Positions 8,766 to 15,845 of a stretch of 64,000 bases of DNA are shown one piece after another (positions within the stretch are counted from its first letter, which is position 1; every line of letters begins with the position of its first letter). Where the stretch lies: NCBI GenBank assembly GCA_964622305.1, contig CAZUPR010000001.1, positions 12,419-76,418 on the forward strand, in the 5' to 3' direction. Both the position numbers and the translations under genes were made by a program. Under the pieces are notes generated by a model. The model saw nothing but the letters and a program-made list of their open reading frames with translations. It was not told where the DNA came from and did no database searches. The DNA is from SKKY01 sp964622305 (GTDB taxonomy: Bacteria > Bacillota > Peptococcia > Peptococcales > SKKY01).

Positions 8766-8794
8766 ATGATACTAAGTCTTACTTTATTTGTCAA
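8766..8794 (-). promoter_or_regulatory. sigma-A type promoter of csoR-like/trxA unit
   Basis: A perfect -35 TTGACA (8789-8794) and a -10 TATCAT (8766-8771) are separated by 17 bases. The -35 box overlaps the stop codon of tcdA. The operator begins six bases after the -10, so a bound repressor would cover the transcription start. Confidence 0.85.
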
Positions 8795-9480
8795 GTATTT
8801 ACTATTTGATTAATTACCCTTTCTGCCAGTTTTAAGCCTCCCTGACCAGGAACATAAGCAACAGAGGCAATATTACGGTCGCTTACAGTCACATCAGTTG
8901 GAGATGCAGAAAAAAGAACTTCTACACCCTTATAGATACCCTCTTCTTTAAGCTTCTTTCTTAGTTTTCTGGCCAAAGGACATCCATGACTTTTACTTAT
9001 ATCATCAATTTTATAATCTTTAAAGGCATAACGGTTTCCTGTACCCATGCTGGAAATTATTTTCAGGTCATTCTGCAGGCAATATTTAATAATTGCTATT
9101 TTACCATCAATATCATCAATAGCATCAACAACATAATCAGAATCTAAAGGAATAAAAGCAGCTGCATTACTTTGATCTGCTCTTTCTGCAAATTTTCTAA
9201 CTTTAACATCTGGATTTATAAGCTTCATTCTTTTTTCTGCTGCATCAACCTTATATTCACCAAGATTGTCCCTTAAGGCTATAAGCTGGCGATTAAGGTT
9301 AGTTATATTTATAGTATCGTAGTCAACCAGTACAAAATCTTCTACCCCTGATCTTACCAGGGCTTCCAGGGCATATGATCCAACCCCTCCTACACCAAAA
9401 AGTACTATTCTGCTTTTTTGAAGTTTGTTTACTTTCTCCTGGCCAAAAAGGAGTCTTGTTCTGGTAAGAAAATCTTCCAT
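8791..9480 (-). CDS. tcdA: tRNA threonylcarbamoyladenosine dehydratase (TcdA/CsdL, YrvM-like)
   Basis: An E1-like adenylating enzyme of 229 residues that cyclises t6A37 in tRNA to the ct6A form. The nucleotide-binding loop GVGGVGS is at residues 29-35, followed by LVDYDTINITNLNRQ and the C-terminal SHGCPLARKLRKKLKEEGI region typical of the family (written here in parts: SHGCPLARKL, RKKLKEEGI). I start it at the ATG at 9478-9480, with AGGTGATT upstream. The frame is open for 63 more codons, but that part is the 6S RNA gene. The position next to the 6S gene and aspS matches yrvM-bsrA-aspS of B. subtilis. Confidence 0.92.
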   Translation of the reverse strand: MEDFLTRTRLLFGQEKVNKLQKSRIVLFGVGGVGSYALEALVRSGVEDFVLVDYDTINITNLNRQLIALRDNLGEYKVDAAEKRMKLINPDVKVRKFAERADQSNAAAFIPLDSDYVVDAIDDIDGKIAIIKYCLQNDLKIISSMGTGNRYAFKDYKIDDISKSHGCPLARKLRKKLKEEGIYKGVEVLFSASPTDVTVSDRNIASVAYVPGQGGLKLAERVINQIVNT

Positions 9481-9505
9481 TTTAATCACCTGTTTTTTTA
9501 TATAG

Positions 9506-9681
9506 AAAAACCCCACAATGCCGCTTTCCCAGTTTATATTTGAACCTGCCCAAGCAGGTGGGTGTCCTCTCATTCGCTTCTTAAGTCCATTGAAGGCTTT
9601 TATTCCACGAACAAAGTCAGACTCCCAATAAAAATGTGTTGGCTCAAATAAAAACCAGTTTATGCGCACACCGCAGGGTTT
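9506..9681 (-). ncRNA. ssrS: 6S RNA (SsrS/BsrA type)
   Basis: The roughly 176-base segment folds as a long closed rod. Its 5' end AAACCCTGCGGTGTGC pairs with the 3' end GGCATTGTGGGGTTT to give about 14 base pairs including G-U pairs, and the 3' end runs into TTTTT. Inner parts keep the pattern expected around the central bubble (AAACTGG on one side, TCAAATATAAACTGGGA on the other). It lies between aspS and tcdA, exactly where B. subtilis has bsrA (6S-1). 6S RNA binds the housekeeping RNA polymerase and mimics an open promoter. A sigma-A-type promoter with a start near 9684 precedes it. The identity rests on structure and synteny, not on a covariance search. Confidence 0.85.
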
Positions 9682-9690
9682 CTTAATAAA

Positions 9691-9719
9691 ATTTTATCAT
9701 ATTTGGCCTTATTTAACAA
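9691..9719 (-). promoter_or_regulatory. promoter of the 6S RNA gene
   Basis: The -35 is TTGTTA (9714-9719), the spacer is 17 bases and the -10 is TAAAAT (9691-9696). The predicted start near 9684 falls within a few bases of the 5' strand of the 6S closing stem. Confidence 0.75.
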
Positions 9720-9726
9720 TAAAGCC
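9705..9726 (-). other. hairpin after aspS overlapping the 6S promoter
   Basis: GGCTTTATT and AATAAGGCC form a 9-pair stem (one G-U) with a four-base loop, directly after the aspS stop. No T run follows, so it would be a weak terminator at best. The -35 box of the 6S promoter lies inside it. Confidence 0.5.
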
Positions 9727-9735
9727 TGGTTAAAT

Positions 9736-11517
9736 CTATTTTTTTTCTTTCACATTTAGTTTAATATGAAGTTCCTTTAGTTGCTTGTCGGCAACATCTG
9801 ATGGAGCGTTTGTCATTAAATCAGTAGCACTTTGAGTTTTTGGAAAAGGAATTACCTCACGGATACTATCTTTTTTAGCCATAAGCATTACTAATCTGTC
9901 TATACCAAAAGCCAGTCCACCATGTGGAGGGGTTCCGTATTCAAAAGCATCCAATAAATAGCCAAACTTTTCTTTTGCCTCTTGTTCAGAAAGTCCAAGA
10001 AGGGCAAACATTTTTTCCTGTAAATCTCTATTATAAATTCTTAGACTTCCTCCACCGATTTCAACGCCGTTTAGGACCATATCATAAGCTTCAGCTCTGA
10101 TTTGACCAGCCTTATCACTTGTCATCAGTTCAATATCTTCTTTTATAGGTGATGTAAAAGGATGGTGCATTGCAGTATATCTTTTTTCATCTTCATCCCA
10201 TTCAAGAAGTGGGAAATCAATAACCCAAAGAAGGTTTAGTTCATCTTCATCAATCAAATTCTTAATTTTAGCAATTTCAATTCTTAAGTGCCCAAGACTT
10301 TCTGCAACAACAACTGGTTTATCAGCAACAAAAAGTAAAAGGTCGCCATCTTCTGCCTGCAGACGGTCAAGAATAGCCTGCATCTGCTCCTGGTTAAAGA
10401 ATTTAGCTATTGGTGATCTGACCTCGCCGTTTTCAACAATAATATAAGCTAAACCTTTAGCACCATAAATTGCAGCATACTTGGTTAAATCATCTATTTC
10501 TTTCCTGGAGAAGCCTGCGCAAGCCTTGGCATTAATAGCTTTTACTTGGCCGCCAGCCTTTGCAATGTCAGCAAAAACTTTAAAATCGCTTGCTGCAGCT
10601 ATATCAGTTAAATCTCTTAATTCCATGCCAAAACGCAAATCAGGCTTATCAGAACCATACTTATCTATTGCTTCAGCATAGGTCATCCTTCTAAGAGGTA
10701 GCTTAACCTCTCTGCCCAGAGCTTCTTTAAAAACATAAGCAACAAGCTCTTCATTAAGAGTTAAGATATCATCTTTATCCATAAAAGAAACTTCCATATC
10801 AAGCTGAGTAAATTCTGGCTGACGGTCGGCTCTTAAATCCTCGTCCCTGAAGCAACGGGCAATTTGAAAGTATTTTTCATAGCCTGCAACCATTAGAAGC
10901 TGCTTAAATAATTGAGGTGATTGGGGCAGAGCATAGAAAGAGCCTGGGTTTACCCTGCTTGGAACCAGATAGTCTCTGGCACCTTCTGGTGAACTTTTTG
11001 TAAGTATTGGCGTTTCTATTTCTAAGAAATCTTTTTTGTCTAAAAAGTCTCTGATAGCTTTAATGGTTTTGTGCCTTAGAATGAGATTCTTTTGCATTTC
11101 TGGTCTTCTTAAATCCAGATATCTGTATCTGAGGCGGACGCTTTCATCTACATCAATATCATCAGAAATCATAAAAGGTGGAGTTTTTGAACGATTTAGA
11201 AGCTCTAAATTTTCTGCAAAAATTTCTACCTGACCTGTTTTAAGCTTGTCATTATACATATCTTCTGGTCTGAGTCTTACTCTTCCCTTTATAGCAACAA
11301 CATACTCATTTCTGATTTGTTCAGCAAGTGAAAATACCTCCTGGCCCAAGTCTGGGTTAAATACTACCTGGCAGACAGCTGACCTATCTCTTAAATCCAA
11401 GAAAATTAGCCCCCCATGGTCCCTTCTTTTTTGTACCCAACCTGTAAGGACAACCTCCTGACCATCAAGCTCTTTTTGCATTTCAATAATTTTGTGTGTT
11501 CTTTTTAATTCAATCAT
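9736..11517 (-). CDS. aspS: aspartyl-tRNA synthetase
   Basis: The 593-residue class IIb synthetase has an N-terminal OB-fold anticodon domain (VVLTGWVQKRRDHGGLIFLD region), the motif 2 loop FRDEDLRADRQPEFTQ, a bacterial GAD insertion (about residues 300-420) and the C-terminal motif 3 GLAFGIDRLVML. Whether it charges only tRNA-Asp or also tRNA-Asn cannot be decided from sequence alone. It starts 3 bases after hisS ends, the conserved hisS-aspS pair, and has no T-box of its own. The 6S RNA gene follows. Confidence 0.97.
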   Translation of the reverse strand: MIELKRTHKIIEMQKELDGQEVVLTGWVQKRRDHGGLIFLDLRDRSAVCQVVFNPDLGQEVFSLAEQIRNEYVVAIKGRVRLRPEDMYNDKLKTGQVEIFAENLELLNRSKTPPFMISDDIDVDESVRLRYRYLDLRRPEMQKNLILRHKTIKAIRDFLDKKDFLEIETPILTKSSPEGARDYLVPSRVNPGSFYALPQSPQLFKQLLMVAGYEKYFQIARCFRDEDLRADRQPEFTQLDMEVSFMDKDDILTLNEELVAYVFKEALGREVKLPLRRMTYAEAIDKYGSDKPDLRFGMELRDLTDIAAASDFKVFADIAKAGGQVKAINAKACAGFSRKEIDDLTKYAAIYGAKGLAYIIVENGEVRSPIAKFFNQEQMQAILDRLQAEDGDLLLFVADKPVVVAESLGHLRIEIAKIKNLIDEDELNLLWVIDFPLLEWDEDEKRYTAMHHPFTSPIKEDIELMTSDKAGQIRAEAYDMVLNGVEIGGGSLRIYNRDLQEKMFALLGLSEQEAKEKFGYLLDAFEYGTPPHGGLAFGIDRLVMLMAKKDSIREVIPFPKTQSATDLMTNAPSDVADKQLKELHIKLNVKEKK

Positions 11518-11520
11518 CCT

Positions 11521-12780
11521 TTATTGCTCCCCCTCAAGATTTTCTAAAAAAGTGGTTAAATCAATTTCTTCCTGATTTCCACTAATCATATCCCTTAACA
11601 TTATACTGCCATTTTTAATTTCATTTTCGCCAATAATTATTGTATGTTTTGCCTTTAGTTTATCAGCTGCCTTTAATCTGTTTTTAAAAGATTTGTTTTG
11701 GTAATCAAACTCTGTGTAAAAAGATTTTTCCCTCAACATATTTGCCAGCTTAAAGACTCTGATTTCGGCTTCTTTTCCCATACCAATAATATAATAATCT
11801 AAAGTCCTGGGGGAATCTACTTCTATTTTTCTCTCTTCCATAAGAAGAAGTATTCTTTCCATGCCCATGGCAAAACCTATGCCTGGAACATCTATCTTTC
11901 CTATAGATCCGACAAGTCCATTGTAGCGTCCTCCGCCGCAGACTGTTCCCTGGGCAGCAAATTCTTTGGCTATTATTTCAAAAGCTGTATTGGTGTAATA
12001 ATCCAGCCCTCTGACCATTCGTGGATTTTCCAAATATTTTATGCCTGATGAAGTCAAAAGTTCCTTAACATTTGCATAATGCGGGCCACAATCATCACAA
12101 AGGTAATCAGTAATTATTGGGGCTCCTTCTGAAACTTTTTGGCAGCTTTCATTCTTACAGTCCAAAATCCGTAAAGGATTTCTTTCCAGCCTGTCCAGGC
12201 AGGCGGAACAAAGCTGATCTTTTTTATCTGAAAAATAAGCTTGCAGGGCTTTGGTGTATAAAGGTTTGCATTCAGGGCAACCAACAGAATTTATATGTAG
12301 TTCCAGGCTATCCAAACCTATTCTTTTAAGAATAAAAAGAGCCAGTTTGATAACATCAGCATCAGTGACAGCCTCAGATGAGCCTAAGAACTCAACACCG
12401 TATTGATTAAATTGTTTATATCTGCCCTTTTGTGGTCTTTCATATCTGAACATAGGCCCCATGTAATATAGTTTTCTTACTGCTCCGTCGCCGTACATTT
12501 TATTTTCTAAAAAAGCCCGGCAAACACTGGCAGTCCCCTCTGGACGCAAGGTGATACTTCTGTCTCCCTTATCTTTAAAGGTGTACATTTCTTTTCCTAC
12601 TATATCAGTTGTATCACCAACACCTCTGATAAACAATTCTGTGTGTTCAAAAAAAGGTGTTCTTATTTCCTGGTAACCAAAAGTTTCTGAAGCCTGCCTT
12701 AAGAGTTTTTCCAAATAATGCCATCTTCCCATCTCTTCAGGCAAAATATCATTGGTTCCTTTGGGTCTTCTAATTTCCAT
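11521..12780 (-). CDS. hisS: histidyl-tRNA synthetase
   Basis: A 419-residue class II enzyme. It begins EIRRPKGTNDILP, and shows RPEGTASVCRAFLE (motif 2 region), the His-specific MVRGLDYYTNTAFEI and GGGRYNGLV, and a C-terminal anticodon domain. The full length and intact motifs make it a true HisRS and not HisZ. Four Cys (CPECKP and CSAC...CDDC) suggest a small zinc-binding insertion near residues 165-230. The ATG overlaps the end of hemZ by 11 bases, and the ribosome binding site AAGGAGCTG lies inside hemZ. Confidence 0.97.
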   Translation of the reverse strand: MEIRRPKGTNDILPEEMGRWHYLEKLLRQASETFGYQEIRTPFFEHTELFIRGVGDTTDIVGKEMYTFKDKGDRSITLRPEGTASVCRAFLENKMYGDGAVRKLYYMGPMFRYERPQKGRYKQFNQYGVEFLGSSEAVTDADVIKLALFILKRIGLDSLELHINSVGCPECKPLYTKALQAYFSDKKDQLCSACLDRLERNPLRILDCKNESCQKVSEGAPIITDYLCDDCGPHYANVKELLTSSGIKYLENPRMVRGLDYYTNTAFEIIAKEFAAQGTVCGGGRYNGLVGSIGKIDVPGIGFAMGMERILLLMEERKIEVDSPRTLDYYIIGMGKEAEIRVFKLANMLREKSFYTEFDYQNKSFKNRLKAADKLKAKHTIIIGENEIKNGSIMLRDMISGNQEEIDLTTFLENLEGEQ

Positions 12781-14215
12781 TTGACAGCTCCTTGCTTAAT
12801 TTTTCTAAGAAATTTTTTTTAACTCTTACTGCCTGATCGATTTTTTCTCCATAAGAATATATATCTTTAGTAGAAAAAACATTTTCCAGTTTTAAAGTAT
12901 GTGGATTTACAAATTTACTACTGGCTCCACAGCCAAAACCCATAATACTTTGTCTCTCTTCAATCATCATAATATTATAAGGGGAATACTTACCATCTCT
13001 GGCAAAACCAATATTTTCCTGCCCGCCGCTGCTAAGTTTTTGCTTATAGAGATAATAGGGCTCATAAGAAGCAGCTTCCAAAATTTTAAGGACTCTGGAA
13101 AAGCTCTTACCAGCTGCCTGGGAATTAACTACTTGAGAATCCAGCTCTAAAGAGGCCTTTCTTTTATAGGCCAAACTGTGGATAGTAATATTTTCAGGTT
13201 CAAGGGCCAGGACCTGACCAAGACTTTTAAAGAATTCTTCTTCATTTTCTTCAAGTCCCATTATCAAATCCATATTAATGACAGGGATGCCACAAGCTTT
13301 AGCCATCCTGTAGACCTTGATAATGTCGTCAACTGAATGCCTGCGACCAAGATTTTTAAGTATTTCATCAGACATTATTTGAGGGTTAATGCTGATCCGT
13401 TTAACCCCATAGTCTTTTAAAATCTTAATTTTTTCTAAATTGAGGCTGTCTGGTCTCCCAGCTTCAAAGGTGAATTCCAGGAGGCCATCTAGATCAAGAT
13501 AGGATTTTAAAAGGCTTAAAAGATCTCTAAGCTGGTTTTCATCCAGAATAGATGGGGTCCCACCGCCAATATAAATTTTATCAATCGTAAAACCAAATTC
13601 TTTTATACAAGGTAAAAATGATTTTAATTCTAAATGCAGGTTTTCCAAATAAAGTGGAAGCATTTCCTTATGCCTGCCCAAGAGCAAGGAACCAAAGGTA
13701 CAGTAAGAGCAAATTGAGGAACAAAAGGGTATAGAAATGTAGATGGCTATTTTTTTGCCAGCTTCTTTTTTTGAAAAAAGAAAGGGCCTTTGCCTCTGTG
13801 CAAGCTGATAAAGAAGAAGGCTCTTATCTTTTTTTAAGAGATAATAGTTTTCCAGCCTATCAAGTATTTCTTCTTCAGCCAGGCCCTGATCTAACATCTT
13901 ATGGACGATCTTGCCTGGTCTTATTCCAGTTAAAATTCCCCAAGAAGGCTCATCAAGAAAAGAGTTCTGGGCTATTGCCTTAAAAAGCAACCTTTTTAGG
14001 GCCCACTTTACCTGATCTTCTGAAAAATCATCTAATTTTTCTTGGTATCTTTTGTCCTCCAAGCTAATGATAAGCAAGGGATCTTTAACTTCAATTTCTA
14101 CTGGCAAATATTTTTCATCATATAAATCCCGCCAGCTATAGTCGGGAAAAAAGCTTCTGACTGTGTTAAAAAACAAGGTTTCAAAAGCTTTTTGATTTTT
14201 TGCAAGTCTTAGCAT
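12770..14215 (-). CDS. hemZ: HemZ, oxygen-independent coproporphyrinogen dehydrogenase-like radical SAM protein
   Basis: A 481-residue radical SAM protein. The iron-sulfur motif CxxxCxxC is at Cys165, Cys169 and Cys172 (FCSSICSYCTF), followed by YIGGGTPS and a HemN-like C-terminus. The extra 150-residue N-terminal domain and the position before hisS match HemZ of Bacillus and clostridia rather than canonical HemN. It is thought to act late in haem synthesis or in tRNA-linked chemistry; the substrate has not been firmly set for this subgroup. No other haem genes are in the window. Confidence 0.9.
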   Translation of the reverse strand: MLRLAKNQKAFETLFFNTVRSFFPDYSWRDLYDEKYLPVEIEVKDPLLIISLEDKRYQEKLDDFSEDQVKWALKRLLFKAIAQNSFLDEPSWGILTGIRPGKIVHKMLDQGLAEEEILDRLENYYLLKKDKSLLLYQLAQRQRPFLFSKKEAGKKIAIYISIPFCSSICSYCTFGSLLLGRHKEMLPLYLENLHLELKSFLPCIKEFGFTIDKIYIGGGTPSILDENQLRDLLSLLKSYLDLDGLLEFTFEAGRPDSLNLEKIKILKDYGVKRISINPQIMSDEILKNLGRRHSVDDIIKVYRMAKACGIPVINMDLIMGLEENEEEFFKSLGQVLALEPENITIHSLAYKRKASLELDSQVVNSQAAGKSFSRVLKILEAASYEPYYLYKQKLSSGGQENIGFARDGKYSPYNIMMIEERQSIMGFGCGASSKFVNPHTLKLENVFSTKDIYSYGEKIDQAVRVKKNFLEKLSKELSNGN

Positions 14216-14216
14216 G

Positions 14217-14837
14217 TCAAATAAAAGGGTTTATTTGCTTTTCAAGACCTATAGAAGTTTTAGGCCCATGACCTGGCAAAACAACAGTCTCATCGGGCAG
14301 TTTCATAAGTCTGGCTAAGGATTTAGTCATTTTTTGATAATCTGAGTTTGGCAAATCAGTTCTGCCTATTGAGCCATAAAAAAGTGTATCTCCTGAAAAA
14401 AGAATCTGATCTTCCTCAGAGTAAAGACCTATACCACCTTCTGTGTGCCCAGGTAAATGAATTACTTCTAAGCTGCTATTGCCAAAAGTAATAATATCTC
14501 CTTCTTTTAAAAAGGCATCAGCTGCCGGACTTTCCTGGCACTGGCTGCCAAAAAGAAAGGAATTTTGACTTGTTGAAGTGAGCATATTTGCATCAGCCTC
14601 ATGAATAAGCAAATCTTTGCCAGTAAATTCTTTAACTTCTTTATTAGCACCAATATGGTCATGGTGGCCATGGGTATTAATGATATATTTAATCTCTACA
14701 CCACTGTCTTCAATTACCTTATTGATTCTCTCCCCATCTCCGCCTGGGTCTATTACTATTCCTTCTTTTGTTTCCTCACAATAGGCAAGATAGCAGTTTG
14801 TGCCCAGCATGCCTACTTCCATTATTTTGATATGCAT
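14217..14837 (-). CDS. MBL-fold metallohydrolase (YqgX/glyoxalase II-like)
   Basis: A 206-residue metallo-beta-lactamase fold protein with the binuclear metal motif THGHHDH (His56, His58, Asp60, His61), GHTEGGIG for a further His ligand, FSGDTLF and VLPGHGPKT. It resembles the YqgX group, annotated as hydroxyacylglutathione hydrolase-like, but the glutathione substrate is unlikely in a lineage that may lack glutathione. The real thioester or bacillithiol-type substrate is unknown. It lies one base before hemZ and three bases after the cobalamin adenosyltransferase gene. Confidence 0.88.
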   Translation of the reverse strand: MHIKIMEVGMLGTNCYLAYCEETKEGIVIDPGGDGERINKVIEDSGVEIKYIINTHGHHDHIGANKEVKEFTGKDLLIHEADANMLTSTSQNSFLFGSQCQESPAADAFLKEGDIITFGNSSLEVIHLPGHTEGGIGLYSEEDQILFSGDTLFYGSIGRTDLPNSDYQKMTKSLARLMKLPDETVVLPGHGPKTSIGLEKQINPFI

Positions 14838-14840
14838 AAA

Positions 14841-15371
14841 TTACCTCCCACTTTCAAAGTAAATTAAATCTTCCTCAAGATATCTTTCCACTGCATAAAT
14901 TGCATCAGACAGACGATTTACATATTTTAAGAGAAGGGGATTGACCTCTTCTTCACGGCTAAGGGTTAAAATTAATCTTTCTGCCCTTCTGGCAACTGTT
15001 CTGGAGAAATCCAGATGTGCTGATGCCAGGGTTGACCCTGCAATTATAAATTTATTAACTCCATCAATTCTTGCTATGCAGGAGTCTATAATATCTTCCA
15101 GTTCCTTTATGTCACTTTCCTGGATAGAATAGATTTTTTTCTCTTCTACTCTTGTTGCCAGCTCAGCTGCTACATAAAAAAGTTTTCTTTGAAATCCCAG
15201 TAGAATTTCCTTCATTTCAGGGTCTTCTACAATACTTCTGGCCATGCCAAGAGTTGAATTTAACTCATCGACTGTTCCATAACATTCAACACGGAGACTA
15301 TCTTTCTCAACTCTTTGACCATCCCACAAACTAGTTTTTCCTTCATCGCCTGTTTTGGTATAAATTTTCAT
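14841..15371 (-). CDS. PduO-type cob(I)alamin adenosyltransferase
   Basis: A 176-residue ATP:cob(I)alamin adenosyltransferase that makes coenzyme B12. The ATP-binding N-terminus KIYTKTGDEGKTSLWDG, then VECYGTVDELNSTLG and the C-terminal ARRAERLI and VNRLSDAIYAVERY are the family motifs. It belongs to the trimeric PduO/MMAB type and not the CobA or EutT type. No B12-dependent enzyme or other cobalamin gene is in the window, so it may serve a mutase, dehydratase or reductase elsewhere. It sits in a tight run between dtd and the MBL hydrolase. Confidence 0.94.
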   Translation of the reverse strand: MKIYTKTGDEGKTSLWDGQRVEKDSLRVECYGTVDELNSTLGMARSIVEDPEMKEILLGFQRKLFYVAAELATRVEEKKIYSIQESDIKELEDIIDSCIARIDGVNKFIIAGSTLASAHLDFSRTVARRAERLILTLSREEEVNPLLLKYVNRLSDAIYAVERYLEEDLIYFESGR

Positions 15372-15383
15372 TTGTCTGCCTCC

Positions 15384-15833
15384 TTAAAATTTTTTCTGGC
15401 TGTCTAATAAGATTGTCACTGGCCCGTCATTTACAAGGGAAACTTGCATATCCCCGCCAAAAAGGCCTGTTTCAACCTTTAATGTAGATTCTTTTAATAT
15501 CTGATTAAATTTATTATACATTTTTTCTGCGTAATCCGGTTGGGCTGCATCTGTAAAACTTGGTCTTCTGCCCTTCCTTACATCTCCATAAAGTGTAAAT
15601 TGAGAAACCGAGAGTATCTGACCTTTGATGTCTAAAAGGGAAAGATTCATCTTGCCGGCTTCATCCTCAAAAATTCGCAGGTTCAAGATTTTATTGACCA
15701 TATATATAAGGTCTTCATCCCCGTCATCATCTGAAAAAGCCACCAGTAACAAAAGACCCTGGCCGATTTGACCCACTGTCTTTTGGGCAATTTCAACTTT
15801 TGCATTTAAGACTCTTTGTATTACCAGTCGCAA
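15384..15833 (-). CDS. dtd: D-aminoacyl-tRNA deacylase
   Basis: A 149-residue DTD with the N-terminal MRLVIQRVLNAKVEI, the SQFTLYGDV motif of the active site (Ser-Gln-Phe-Thr) and the C-terminal VSLVNDGPVTILLDS with the Gly-Pro-like cis motif written NDGPVT. It removes D-amino acids, and Gly from tRNA-Ala, after mischarging. It follows relA by 12 bases, as in B. subtilis, and is co-transcribed with the genes around it. Confidence 0.97.
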   Translation of the reverse strand: MRLVIQRVLNAKVEIAQKTVGQIGQGLLLLVAFSDDDGDEDLIYMVNKILNLRIFEDEAGKMNLSLLDIKGQILSVSQFTLYGDVRKGRRPSFTDAAQPDYAEKMYNKFNQILKESTLKVETGLFGGDMQVSLVNDGPVTILLDSQKKF

Positions 15834-15845
15834 AATTCATTCTCC

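Noticed and set aside
9481..9669. 63-codon N-terminal extension of tcdA
   Set aside because: It coincides with the 6S RNA, has no family similarity, and the ATG at 9480 has a good ribosome binding site.
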